Positions 1 to 7,119 of a DNA stretch of 11,565 bases are shown here, one piece after another. The stretch spans positions 1 through 11,565 of the forward strand of contig SFMI01000057.1 in the NCBI GenBank assembly GCA_004554425.1, given 5' to 3'. Numbering within the stretch: the first letter of the stretch is position 1; the number at the start of each line of letters is the position of its first letter. The notes under the pieces were generated by a model that saw only the letters and a list, made by a program, of their open reading frames with translations, was not told the DNA's origin and did not search any database. This DNA is from Candidatus Saccharimonadota bacterium. Its GTDB lineage: Bacteria; Eremiobacterota; Xenobia; Xenobiales; Xenobiaceae. Position numbers and translations under genes: made by a program.

Positions 1-210
1 TTGGCTTACTGGTAGCCGAAAGTGCTTGACTGTGGCCATTCCCTGCGACTTAGTTGATCTTGATCCTGCCGCAAATACAAATTCTCTTTCTTCTCAAAAA
101 CAGGAGAAAGAATTTGAGAAGAAAGAGAATTTGTATTTGCGGCAGGATCAAGATCAACTAAGTCGCAGGGAATGGCCACAGTCAAGCACTTTCGGCTACC
201 AGTAAGCCAA
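1..210. repeat. Perfect inverted repeat with 98-bp arms at the window edge (probable fold-back chimera)
   Basis: Bases 1-98 are the exact reverse complement of bases 113-210, separated by a 14-base spacer (99-112) that is not self-complementary. The right arm is the natural coding sequence of the minus-strand solute-binding protein gene. The left arm copies it backwards and turns the reading frame into unrelated residues. Perfect arms with a short asymmetric spacer at the end of a sequence are typical of template-switch or fold-back chimeras made during whole-genome amplification. A real inverted duplication or a hairpin telomere is less likely, because the palindrome lies inside a gene and has an asymmetric spacer. 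Confidence 0.95.
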
Positions 211-485
211 GTTTTATTTTCCTCTCGAGAGTCAAACCAACTGTAAAAGATAACCATCAATATTCCGGCAGCCAGTAAGCAAAATGCTAGGAAACGCATT
301 TTGCCGAAATTTGGACTGCTGACTACCTCTAACTCACGAGAAAGGAATTTTTGGCTTTCATTTTTTACATTTTCTGCCAAATCGATAATAGAGCTGTCTC
401 TAACATCGTTCTTTTTGCTTCCAGTTTTTCCGGGGAAAAATTGGCATAAGTTATTTTTTTTATTATTCTTTCCGCTACTAACCAT
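93..485 (-). CDS. N-terminal part of a family-5 extracellular solute-binding protein (Dpp/Opp type), truncated by the inverted repeat
   Basis: This is the start of a membrane-anchored solute-binding protein of an ABC importer, probably for peptides or similar solutes. Residues 1-62 are polar and lysine-rich. Residues about 64-82 form one hydrophobic segment without a lipobox, so the protein looks like a signal-anchor protein rather than a lipoprotein. From residue 101 it reads LTVAIPCDLVDLDPAANTNS, then LSSQILSPVFE, which matches the start of the mature SBP_bac_5 domain (VxLDPxxxTDSxSxQVLxxVFE). About 130 residues are genuine; the roughly 28 residues that follow in the open frame are the reverse copy of the same DNA. 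The full family length is about 500-600 residues, so most of the gene is missing. Its ATG overlaps the nfo stop by one base (TAATG), which implies translational coupling. The substrate cannot be judged. Confidence 0.72.
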
Positions 486-1318
486 TATTGTCTATACAAA
501 CTGCGCAAAAGTTTTATTTCTTCGGCATAGCCAGGCAATTCATTGGGAGTTTCCAAATAGAATGGTAATTCACGCAAATAGGGATGATTGATAATTTTGG
601 CCATTGCCTCTATTCCCAGCTTACCTTGACCAATCTTAGCATGACGATCTTTGTGAGCTCCGCGCTCATTTAAGCTATCATTTAAGTGAATGGCTTTCAA
701 TCTCGATAAACCTAAAATTTTATCAAAACTTTCTAAAGTCTGATCTAAGCCGACGCTGACATCATAACCGCCATCCCAAACATGACAAGTATCTAGGCAA
801 ACGCCGAGCTTTTCCGGATATTTCGTTAAACTTATAATTTGTTCTAATTCTTCGAAAGAACGTCCCAACTCGGTACCTTTTCCGGCCATGGTTTCCAGAA
901 GTATAAAACCAGGAAAATCTTCCGGAATAACATTATTAAGAGTATCGGCAATGGCAGCCAGACCTTCTTGCGGAGTACGCTTTAAATAGTTACCAGGATG
1001 GAAATTATACATAGCTCCATCTATTTTAGCGGTAAAATTCAAGTCTTCGCGTAAAATTTCCCTAGTAAGTTCTTGCACATTTTCTTCTATTGAAGCTGGG
1101 TTGATGATGAAAGGACTGTGCACTAAAAGAGGCCCAAAATTTTGCTCTTTTATTAAAGAACAAAATTTTTCGATATCTTGCTCTTTAAAGCGCAGAGCTC
1201 CTTTGCCTCTAGGATTACGGCAAAAGAACTGAAAGACATTGGCTTCAATAGAAACCGCGTCTTTTATCATAGCGGTCAACCCTTTAGAGATAGATAAGTG
1301 GCAACCTATTTTAAACAT
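485..1318 (-). CDS. nfo: Endonuclease IV (AP endonuclease)
   Basis: This is a cytoplasmic base-excision-repair enzyme that cuts the backbone 5' to abasic sites and trims blocked 3' ends, using three zinc ions in a TIM barrel. At 277 residues it has the normal length. All nine expected metal ligands can be placed: H67 (LLVHSPF), H107 (NFHPGN), E142 (LLETMAGKGTE), D176 and H179 (GVCLDTCH), H211 (HLND), D224 and H226 (KDRHAKIG), and E256 (YLETPNE). The GVCLDTCH segment is a family signature. The ATG is preceded by AAGGA at about 8 bases, which supports this start. It lies 27 bases downstream of rarA and overlaps the next gene's start by one base, so rarA, nfo and the transporter gene look co-transcribed. 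Confidence 0.96.
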   Translation of the reverse strand: MFKIGCHLSISKGLTAMIKDAVSIEANVFQFFCRNPRGKGALRFKEQDIEKFCSLIKEQNFGPLLVHSPFIINPASIEENVQELTREILREDLNFTAKIDGAMYNFHPGNYLKRTPQEGLAAIADTLNNVIPEDFPGFILLETMAGKGTELGRSFEELEQIISLTKYPEKLGVCLDTCHVWDGGYDVSVGLDQTLESFDKILGLSRLKAIHLNDSLNERGAHKDRHAKIGQGKLGIEAMAKIINHPYLRELPFYLETPNELPGYAEEIKLLRSLYRQ

Positions 1319-1345
1319 TTTTCCGTCCTTTTTATACTGTTGTAG

Positions 1346-2860
1346 TTAACCCTGGGAAGAGCGCAAATGTTCCAGCCAAATTGCTAATTTTTTTTCGTAG
1401 CCCAACTGTCCAGGCTGATAAAATTGGCTGCCTTGCAAGGCGTCAGGCAAAAATTGTTGTTTGACATAATGGTTGGGATAATCGTGAGCATAACGATACC
1501 CCTTTGCGTAGCCCATATTTTTCATAAGTTTGGTAGGAGCATTGCGTAAATGTAACGGCACAGGCTCACCAGGACTTTGACGCACAACCTGGGCGGCAGC
1601 CATGTAAGCATTGCCCACACTATTCGATTTAGGCGCCAAAGCCAAATACAAGGCAGCGTGAGCCAATGGGTAAAAACCTTCCGGCATACCGACAAAATGG
1701 ACTGCTTGTTGTGCGGCCATAGCCACTACCAGCCCCTGAGAATCGGCTAAGCCAACATCTTCAGACGCTAAAATAACTAAACGCCTGGCTACAAATAGAG
1801 GATCTTCTCCAGCTTCCAAAAGGCGAACCAACCAATAAATAGCTCCGTCAGGATCGCTGCCGCGCACTGATTTTATCAGCGCCGAAATCGTATCATAATG
1901 GGATTCTCCTGCCCTATCATGGCGTAAGTTGGGCCGCCCCATAACTTCAGCAATATGCGATTCAGTTAAAACGCGCTCTCCGTTGCTATTTGCCTCTAAA
2001 GAATTGACCGCTTCTTCCAAAATGTTGAGCGCTGTACGAGCGTCACCTGTACAAGCTCCAGCTAAAAGTTCCAACAACTCGTCGGAGGCTATAACATTAA
2101 AATTGCCTAAGCCACGCTCTTTATCATTTAGAGCTCGACGCAATAAAACAGTAATATCTTGGGTGCTTAAAGCTGACAGTGTGAACACACGACAACGTGA
2201 CAAAAGTGGCGCCACCACTTGGAAAGAAGGATTTTCGGTGGTGGCGCCCACCAAAATGATGGATCCATCTTCTACATGTGGCAGAACGACGTCTTGTTGG
2301 GCCTTATTAAAGCGATGGATTTCATCCAAAAAGACAATAGTGCGCCGTTTCATAAGACGCCAGCGCTCTTTAGCTTCAGCCACTATACGGCGTACTTCTC
2401 CTACTCCAGCAGTAACAGCCGACATAGGTATAAAAGTAGCCTTAGCTCCAGCAGTTAAAAGCCTAGCCAAACTGGTTTTGCCTGTGCCAGGTGGTCCCCA
2501 TAAAATCATGGAAGGCAAAGAGCCAGACTCCAACAAACGGCGCAATACTCGCCCAGGCCCAACTAAATGTTTCTGCCCTACATATTCATCTAAAGTGCGC
2601 GGCCTCATACGAGCAGAAAGCGGAACAGAGAAATCGGTCTCTGAGCTCTGCACTTCAAAGTGAGCTTCTTGAGTCTCATTGGCGGTAGCTCTCTTTTCGT
2701 TTTCAGCTTGCAATTGCGCCAAGGGGCGAGCAGCAACTTCTTCAACACCCGACCTCACAAAATTATGGCGAAAAATAGGCGTCCTTGGCTTATTCGATTC
2801 TTTAGGCAAATCAGCTTCATTGGCAAATAAGCCACCTTGCAAGTCGGAATTTTTAGGCAT
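1346..2860 (-). CDS. rarA: Replication-associated recombination protein A (RarA/MgsA), AAA+ ATPase with a long N-terminal extension
   Basis: This is a clamp-loader-like AAA+ ATPase (MgsA/WRNIP1 family) that acts at stalled replication forks and single-strand gaps. Walker A GPPGTGKT is at residues 122-129, Walker B VFLDE at 176-180, a sensor-1 region GATTENPSF at 205-213, and SRCRVF follows at about 221-226. The C-terminal tetramerisation region carries the usual family text (KLMKNMGYAKGYRYAHDYP, then QQFLPD). At 504 residues it is longer than the usual 420-450. The excess is N-terminal: the conserved core begins near residue 80 (PLSARMRP). The extension is polar and probably disordered, but has QGGLF at residues 8-12, which resembles a sliding-clamp-binding motif. 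An AGGAG lies about 10 bases before the ATG. A terminator upstream suggests separate transcription from the UPF0210 gene. Confidence 0.95.
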   Translation of the reverse strand: MPKNSDLQGGLFANEADLPKESNKPRTPIFRHNFVRSGVEEVAARPLAQLQAENEKRATANETQEAHFEVQSSETDFSVPLSARMRPRTLDEYVGQKHLVGPGRVLRRLLESGSLPSMILWGPPGTGKTSLARLLTAGAKATFIPMSAVTAGVGEVRRIVAEAKERWRLMKRRTIVFLDEIHRFNKAQQDVVLPHVEDGSIILVGATTENPSFQVVAPLLSRCRVFTLSALSTQDITVLLRRALNDKERGLGNFNVIASDELLELLAGACTGDARTALNILEEAVNSLEANSNGERVLTESHIAEVMGRPNLRHDRAGESHYDTISALIKSVRGSDPDGAIYWLVRLLEAGEDPLFVARRLVILASEDVGLADSQGLVVAMAAQQAVHFVGMPEGFYPLAHAALYLALAPKSNSVGNAYMAAAQVVRQSPGEPVPLHLRNAPTKLMKNMGYAKGYRYAHDYPNHYVKQQFLPDALQGSQFYQPGQLGYEKKLAIWLEHLRSSQG

Positions 2861-2904
2861 AGGGAGTTTTGCTCCTTTCTCAATAAAGCCATTCCTACTT
2901 TATA

Positions 2905-2927
2905 CAAAAAAGCCGCCGAAGCTGGCT
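2905..2927 (-). terminator. Intrinsic terminator after the UPF0210 gene
   Basis: On the minus strand a GC-rich stem with one bulged A closes on a TTCG tetraloop (AGCC-A-GC-TTCG-GC-GGCT) and runs straight into six T residues. It lies about 125 bases downstream of the UPF0210 stop and about 45 bases before the rarA ATG, separating the two transcription units. Upstream GCC/GGC-rich sequence (to about 2957) could extend or compete with the fold. Confidence 0.7.
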
Positions 2928-2967
2928 ATCACATATCGCCGAACTCCGAAGGCTTTTCCACCAACGA

Positions 2968-2982
2968 AATATTTTAGCCTAT
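2968..2982 (-). promoter_or_regulatory. Recurring intergenic motif, copy 1 (TAGGCTAAAATAT), upstream of rarA
   Basis: The minus strand reads ATAGGCTAAAATATT. The same TAGGCT-A(n)-TAT pattern occurs in the gaps before plsY and before the first M16 gene. TAAAAT resembles a -10 element, but no matching -35 is visible 16-18 bases upstream. This copy lies upstream of the terminator at 2905-2927, so it could not drive rarA without read-through. Function unknown. Confidence 0.35.
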
Positions 2983-3049
2983 CAACACACGCCCACCTAT
3001 ATTCACAATACTTCAAGAATGGAAAAATTAAGGCGAGAGCAAGTTAAGG

Positions 3050-4426
3050 TTAATTTTTCAAAGCCTGCAAAGGAGCCGGAATTCTGCCTCCGCGCTCGAT
3101 AAACACCGAAGAGCTGTGCGGGTTGACGGCAATAATAGAAGCAGCACCCAAAAGACCGCCATAATCGACCTTTTCGCCAGCTTTCTTACCTGGGATAGGC
3201 AAAATACGCACTGCTGTAGTTTTGCTATTTACCATACCTATAGCCATCTCGTCAGCCACAATACCAGAAATAGTAGAGGCCGGGGTATCACCAGGAATAG
3301 CAATCATATCTAAGCCAACAGAGCATACACAAGTCATGGCTTCCAACTTTTCTAAAGAGAGAGCACCGATTTGAGCGCAATAAGCCATTTCTTCATCTTC
3401 GGAAAGAGGAATAAAAGCGCCTGACAAACCGCCTACGTAAGAAGAAGCCATCGTGCCTCCCTTTTTGACGGCATCATTGAGCAAGGCCAAAGCAGCCGTA
3501 GTACCATGAGTTCCACAACGTTCGAGTCCCATAGCTTCCAAAACGTCGGCTACAGAATCGCCACGCTCGGGAGTAGGAGCCAAAGACAAATCGAGGATGC
3601 CAAAGCTGACATTGAGGCGGCGCGAAACTTCTCTGCCAACCAATTCGCCCATACGAGTTATCTTGAAAGCGGTGCGCTTAACGGCTTCAGCAACTTTACC
3701 TAAGTCGGCCCCATGACCAAGACGTCTAATAGCGGCATTGACTACTCCAGGGCCGCTGATACCGACATTGATAGAGCATTCTGGCTCACCCACTCCGTGC
3801 ATAGCGCCGGCAATAAATGGATTATCTTCCATCATATTGCAAAAGCAAACCAACTTACAGCAAGGCAAACCTTCTAATTCAGGACGCATAAAAGCTGTTT
3901 TGAGAACGGTTTCGCCAAATAGCTTAACAGCATCCATGTTGATACCGGCTTTAGTAGAGCCTAAGGATACTGAAGCGCAAACTCTGTCGGTAGTGTTGAG
4001 GGCTTCCGGTATAGAATCGAAAAGGATACGATCCGAATTGGTAAAGCCTTTATGTACCAGAGCGCTAAAACCGCCGATATAATCGACGCCTATTTCTTTG
4101 GCTGCTTTATCTACAGCCACAGCCAAAGGCACATATGAATCGGCTCCAGTAGAAGCACCCAAAAGAGACAGAGGCGAAAGAGCAATACGCTTGTTTACAA
4201 TAGGTACGCCAAACTCCTGAGACACTTGCTCCACCACAGGCACTAAGCGTTCGCCTACGGTCAGGATCTTCTCGACGACCTTGTCGCAAGTTGTGCTCAT
4301 AGAACCTGTAGCACAATCTTGTAAATTTAATCCCATAGTCACGGTACGCACGTCGAGATGTTCATTCTCAATCATGCGCAACGTATCAAAAACTTCATTA
4401 GCAGCTAGCCACATAGCGCCCGCCAT
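3050..4426 (-). CDS. UPF0210 / DUF711 family protein (PFL-like fold, function unknown)
   Basis: The whole 458-residue chain matches the UPF0210 family closely, which is normally about 450 residues. Recognisable blocks are LDVRTVTMGLNLQDC near the start, GGFSALVHKGFT, GSTKAGINMDAVKL, HGVGEPECSINVGISGPGVV, FKITRMGELVGREVSRRL, LDLSLAPTPERGDSVADVLE, THGTTAALALLNDAVKKGG and the ending RGGRIPAPLQALKN. Structural work on the family shows a fold like pyruvate formate-lyase, but I see no basis for claiming glycyl-radical chemistry, and the biochemical role is unknown. It has no signal peptide and is probably cytosolic. In many genomes it follows an ACT-domain gene (UPF0237), which is absent here. The start is uncertain between residue 1 and residue 5 (ATG at 4414); neither has a clear Shine-Dalgarno. 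Confidence 0.93.
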   Translation of the reverse strand: MAGAMWLAANEVFDTLRMIENEHLDVRTVTMGLNLQDCATGSMSTTCDKVVEKILTVGERLVPVVEQVSQEFGVPIVNKRIALSPLSLLGASTGADSYVPLAVAVDKAAKEIGVDYIGGFSALVHKGFTNSDRILFDSIPEALNTTDRVCASVSLGSTKAGINMDAVKLFGETVLKTAFMRPELEGLPCCKLVCFCNMMEDNPFIAGAMHGVGEPECSINVGISGPGVVNAAIRRLGHGADLGKVAEAVKRTAFKITRMGELVGREVSRRLNVSFGILDLSLAPTPERGDSVADVLEAMGLERCGTHGTTAALALLNDAVKKGGTMASSYVGGLSGAFIPLSEDEEMAYCAQIGALSLEKLEAMTCVCSVGLDMIAIPGDTPASTISGIVADEMAIGMVNSKTTAVRILPIPGKKAGEKVDYGGLLGAASIIAVNPHSSSVFIERGGRIPAPLQALKN

Positions 4427-4456
4427 TTCGTGGAGTCTAAAGTCATTCCTGCCCCA

Positions 4457-4477
4457 AAAGATACCGCTCGTCGCGGT
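4457..4477 (-). terminator. Weak hairpin with short T tract after the pilU-linked gene
   Basis: On the minus strand ACCGC-GACGA-GCGGT forms a 5-bp stem followed by ATCTTTT, just downstream of the stop of the unrecognised gene. The stem is short and the T tract brief, so this may only be a partial terminator or attenuator before the UPF0210 gene. Confidence 0.3.
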
Positions 4478-4481
4478 GAGC

Positions 4482-5252
4482 CTACTCTACTTGAGAAGCG
4501 CTAGAAGAGTCTTGGTCTTCTTGCCAACCGTCAGCCCAGCCAGTTCTAGTAAAATCTAAATCTGACCAAGCCACTAAATGGCGCCCGCGAGAAAAACATA
4601 AAAAAGTATCGTGTTCAAAATCATGAACCGTATTATATGTTTTTACTTTATCGCGCTTCCAAGTCAAAAAAGCTTGCACAGACTCAGTAAAGTAGGCTTT
4701 TTGACTGCGCTGACAAATTTCGCGTACCAGGCGGAAAAAATTCTGGAAAGAAACGTGAGAGAGCTTTTCTTTCAAGAAACTTCTGTAATTGATGGAAGAA
4801 GAGTCGAAACGCAGCGGTTCCTCTCTATTTGAGCAATAAATATCTAAAAAGTTGGTAGGTTTCAGAGTTACAATCTTATCTTTATCATCGTCACGTACGT
4901 TGCCTTGAGCCATACGAGAGAAATTCTTTACCAACTTTTGCACTTTATAAGCGGAAGCGTCTTGTTCGCTGCGCTCGACAATCATGCCTAAAGCCACGTG
5001 TTCAATACTGTCCCAAGGAACCTCGATAGTAGCGCTGGAAGTTTCCCCTACCAGAGCTTCCTCTGTAAAGTATCCACTCTTAATACGATTTGGTAAGGGA
5101 GTAGCTCTTTTATGAAAAAGAGGAGCGTGTTCCGGCAAAGATTCATTCTCTTCATTATTGGATGAAGTAGAAGTATCTTCCTGATCAGGAGAGACTATAT
5201 AGGGATTACTATCCTCAAAGCTATTTTCTAAAAAAACTTTTTCTTCTGACAT
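4482..5252 (-). CDS. Hypothetical protein downstream of pilU, unrecognised
   Basis: I do not recognise this 256-residue protein. It has no signal peptide and no hydrophobic membrane segment, so it should be soluble and cytosolic. Residues 1 to about 55 are acidic and rich in S, E, N and D, and look disordered. The central part (about 75-200) alternates hydrophobic and charged residues (IEVPWDSIEHVALGMIVE, then FLDIYCSNREEPLRFDSSS) and then becomes helical (SFQNFFRLVREICQ), which hints at a beta-rich PH-like fold closed by a helix; this is a guess. The tail is again acidic and serine-rich. An in-frame ATG ten codons upstream would overlap pilU, but GAGGG four bases before the ATG at 5252 points to that start. 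The 19-base gap from pilU suggests one operon and perhaps a linked role. Confidence 0.75.
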   Translation of the reverse strand: MSEEKVFLENSFEDSNPYIVSPDQEDTSTSSNNEENESLPEHAPLFHKRATPLPNRIKSGYFTEEALVGETSSATIEVPWDSIEHVALGMIVERSEQDASAYKVQKLVKNFSRMAQGNVRDDDKDKIVTLKPTNFLDIYCSNREEPLRFDSSSINYRSFLKEKLSHVSFQNFFRLVREICQRSQKAYFTESVQAFLTWKRDKVKTYNTVHDFEHDTFLCFSRGRHLVAWSDLDFTRTGWADGWQEDQDSSSASQVE

Positions 5253-5256
5253 TTTT

Positions 5257-5261
5257 CCCTC
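5257..5261 (-). promoter_or_regulatory. Ribosome binding site GAGGG that fixes the start of the hypothetical gene
   Basis: The minus strand reads GAGGG-AAAA-ATG, with the ATG at 5252. No comparable Shine-Dalgarno precedes the alternative upstream ATG (5282), which lies inside the end of pilU. Confidence 0.65.
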
Positions 5262-5271
5262 AAACTGATTC

Positions 5272-6399
5272 TTACCAATCATTCTTAATAATATTGCTAG
5301 CTTCGTTCATTTCTTGCACCGCATGACGCATCTTTAACTTTAAGTCGTTGGCATTATCAGAATTGCGCAAAGCGTCGTCGGCAGTAATCTTGCCAGCCTT
5401 AAACAGTTGCAACAAATGGTAGTCGAAACTTTGCATACCATCAGGATGGAAGGAGTCTAGCTCGCGTTTAATCGTAGTAAGAGCGTTTTCACGCAAACAT
5501 TCTTGGATACGAGCATTGTTGATCATAATTTCCAAGGCAGGTACGCGACCTCCTCCAATAGCCGGAATAAGGCGCTGAGCAATGACAGCTTTAACATTCA
5601 TAGAAAGCTGATACAACACGGGATTATGCATCTCGTCTGGGAAGAATTGCAAAACACGCTCGATAGTTTGTACAGCGTTATTGGCGTGCAAAGTAGACAG
5701 CACTAAGTGACCAGTTTCGGCAAAATATACGGCCGACTCCACAGACGAAAGATCGCGCATCTCACCAACTAGCAAAACGTCTGGCGCTTGACGCAAAGCA
5801 CTTTCCAAAGCGTCGCGGAAGCACATAGTATCGGTACCGACTTCGCGCTGAGAGACTAAGCATTTGTTAGTATCAGTATGAACATATTCGACAGGATCTT
5901 CAATCGTAACGATATGGCCACTAGAATGTTCTTTGCGATACTTAATCATGGAAGCCAAAGTGGTTGATTTACCAGATCCTGTAGGGCCAGTTACCAAAAT
6001 AAGGCCGCGCCTTTCCATAACTAAATCGTTAAGGACAGGATGGAGTCCCAGAGTCTCGATATCCAGAATATCTTCTTCAACTCGCCTAAATACCATAGCA
6101 ACGCTGTCTTTTTGGCGATAAGCATTGACACGGAAACGCCCAATATGTTTTAAAGGATAAACAAAGTTGGCTTCGGGGTGGCCGCCTTCAAATTTTTCAC
6201 GCAAGTGGCCTGGCATGATGGCCAGAGCCAAATATTCGGTCATTTGTGGAGTTAGAGCTTCACATTGTACTGGATACATAGTACCAGTAATACGCAAAAA
6301 AGGAGGCAAATCGGCTTTGATATAAACGTCGGAAGCTTTTTGTTGATAAGAAAGAGCCAATACCTTATCAAGCAAAGCTCTCAGATTCTCAAATTCCAT
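5272..6399 (-). CDS. pilU: PilT/PilU-family type IV pilus retraction ATPase, PilU-like
   Basis: This hexameric secretion-family ATPase works at the cytoplasmic base of type IV pili and powers pilus retraction (twitching motility, surface sensing, DNA uptake). Walker A GPTGSGKS is at residues 138-145, the Asp box TIEDPVE at 165-171, Walker B VLLVGEMRD at 208-216, and the His box AETGHLVLSTLH at 227-238. All key residues are present, so it should be active. LHANNAVQTIERVLQFFP and the ending LRNSDNANDLKLKM resemble PilU more than PilT, as does the length of 375 residues; still, the paralogue call is by eye and PilT cannot be excluded. AAGGAG lies 7 bases before the ATG. No other pilus gene is in the window; the closest companion is the unrecognised gene just downstream. 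Confidence 0.9.
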   Translation of the reverse strand: MEFENLRALLDKVLALSYQQKASDVYIKADLPPFLRITGTMYPVQCEALTPQMTEYLALAIMPGHLREKFEGGHPEANFVYPLKHIGRFRVNAYRQKDSVAMVFRRVEEDILDIETLGLHPVLNDLVMERRGLILVTGPTGSGKSTTLASMIKYRKEHSSGHIVTIEDPVEYVHTDTNKCLVSQREVGTDTMCFRDALESALRQAPDVLLVGEMRDLSSVESAVYFAETGHLVLSTLHANNAVQTIERVLQFFPDEMHNPVLYQLSMNVKAVIAQRLIPAIGGGRVPALEIMINNARIQECLRENALTTIKRELDSFHPDGMQSFDYHLLQLFKAGKITADDALRNSDNANDLKLKMRHAVQEMNEASNIIKNDW

Positions 6400-6425
6400 A
6401 TTTTCTCTCCTTTAGGTACAATTTC

Positions 6426-6465
6426 GGCAGCTTCAAAAAGCTGTCAAAGTATTTTTTCAGCTGCC
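6426..6465 (-). promoter_or_regulatory. Mutually exclusive hairpins in the pilU leader
   Basis: Three short segments between plsY and pilU can pair in two ways. GGCAGCT (6465-6459, read on the minus strand) can pair with AGCTGCC (6432-6426), or CAGCTT (6443-6438) can pair with AAGCTG (6433-6428) to form a tight hairpin with a TTTG loop. The pilU ribosome binding site (AAGGAG, 6412-6407) starts 14 bases after. A TTGACA hexamer (6447-6442) also lies here but lacks a good -10. The layout could be a leader switch or simply a plsY 3' end structure. Confidence 0.35.
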
Positions 6466-6472
6466 TATTAGG

Positions 6473-7081
6473 CTAAAAGAACTTAATATTGATATGCTCT
6501 TCCTGTCCGGCCAAAAGGCGCTCAATATTGTGCCGGTGTTGAAATATAACAATAGCGGCGCTGATTATGGCAAAAATAATTTCGAAAGTCGAAGCTCCGT
6601 AAACATAAGCTATGCAAGGAAAAGCAAAAGCCGCTGAAAGAGAAGCAGCTGAAGCCCAGCGAGTTAAAAGAGCTACGCCAAGCCATAAAAGAGCTGCTAT
6701 ACCTATAGCTTGAGGAACTAAAGCTAAAAACACGCCGCAAGTAGTAGCTACGCCTTTGCCACCTTTAAATTTTAAAAATATTGACCAATTGTGACCTGCC
6801 ACAGCAGCCAGGCCAAAAAACAATTTTACAAGAGGATGCATAAAATCGGGCACAAAGACAAGATAAGATAAGCAAACAGCCAAAAAGCCCTTTAAAACAT
6901 CAAGGACGAGTACTATAAGCGCTGCCTTCAACCCCAAAACGCGATAAGCGTTAGTAGTGCCAACACTGCCGCTTCCTGAACTTGAAAGGTCGGTGCCGTT
7001 AAAGCGTTTAGCTACTATAGCTCCTGAAGGGAATGATCCCAATAAGTAGCAAACTGCCAACAAAATCAATAACCAAATCAT
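6473..7081 (-). CDS. plsY: Acyl-phosphate:glycerol-3-phosphate acyltransferase PlsY
   Basis: PlsY is an inner-membrane enzyme that transfers a fatty acyl group from acyl-phosphate (made by PlsX) to glycerol-3-phosphate, giving lysophosphatidic acid, the first step of phospholipid synthesis. The 202-residue length is typical. Family blocks are visible: LLGSFPSGAIVAKRFNGTDL and GSGSVGTTNAYRVLG near the N-terminus (usual SGNxGATN, here with S and T substitutions), GHNWSIFLKFKGGKGVATTCG in the middle, and HRHNIERLLAGQE near the C-terminus. Several hydrophobic membrane segments separate these loops. There is no strong Shine-Dalgarno at the ATG. It is flanked by 105 and 73 bases of intergenic DNA, so it may have its own promoter. 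No plsX is nearby. Confidence 0.95.
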   Translation of the reverse strand: MIWLLILLAVCYLLGSFPSGAIVAKRFNGTDLSSSGSGSVGTTNAYRVLGLKAALIVLVLDVLKGFLAVCLSYLVFVPDFMHPLVKLFFGLAAVAGHNWSIFLKFKGGKGVATTCGVFLALVPQAIGIAALLWLGVALLTRWASAASLSAAFAFPCIAYVYGASTFEIIFAIISAAIVIFQHRHNIERLLAGQEEHINIKFF

Positions 7082-7119
7082 ACTTAACTCTAATTTCTTT
7101 CCCTTGACCGTCGTTTATT

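Noticed and set aside
1..210. Hairpin telomere of a linear replicon
   Set aside because: Telomere hairpins give near-symmetric palindromes in non-coding ends; this one has a 14-base asymmetric spacer and lies in the middle of a conserved protein domain.
301..591. Plus-strand frame opposite the solute-binding protein and the nfo end
   Set aside because: Its hydrophobic stretches are the antisense reading of other genes, and both minus-strand genes overlapping it are supported by family matches or coupling.
1929..2663. Long plus-strand open frame (244 codons) opposite rarA
   Set aside because: It is the antisense shadow of a clearly real AAA+ gene, with no recognisable domain or ribosome site.
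4426..4450. An earlier ATG after GGCAGGA upstream of the UPF0210 gene
   Set aside because: It is out of frame with the UPF0210 protein and stops after about 13 codons.
6442..6447. TTGACA as a -35 box for pilU
   Set aside because: No acceptable -10 hexamer occurs 16-18 bases downstream on the minus strand.
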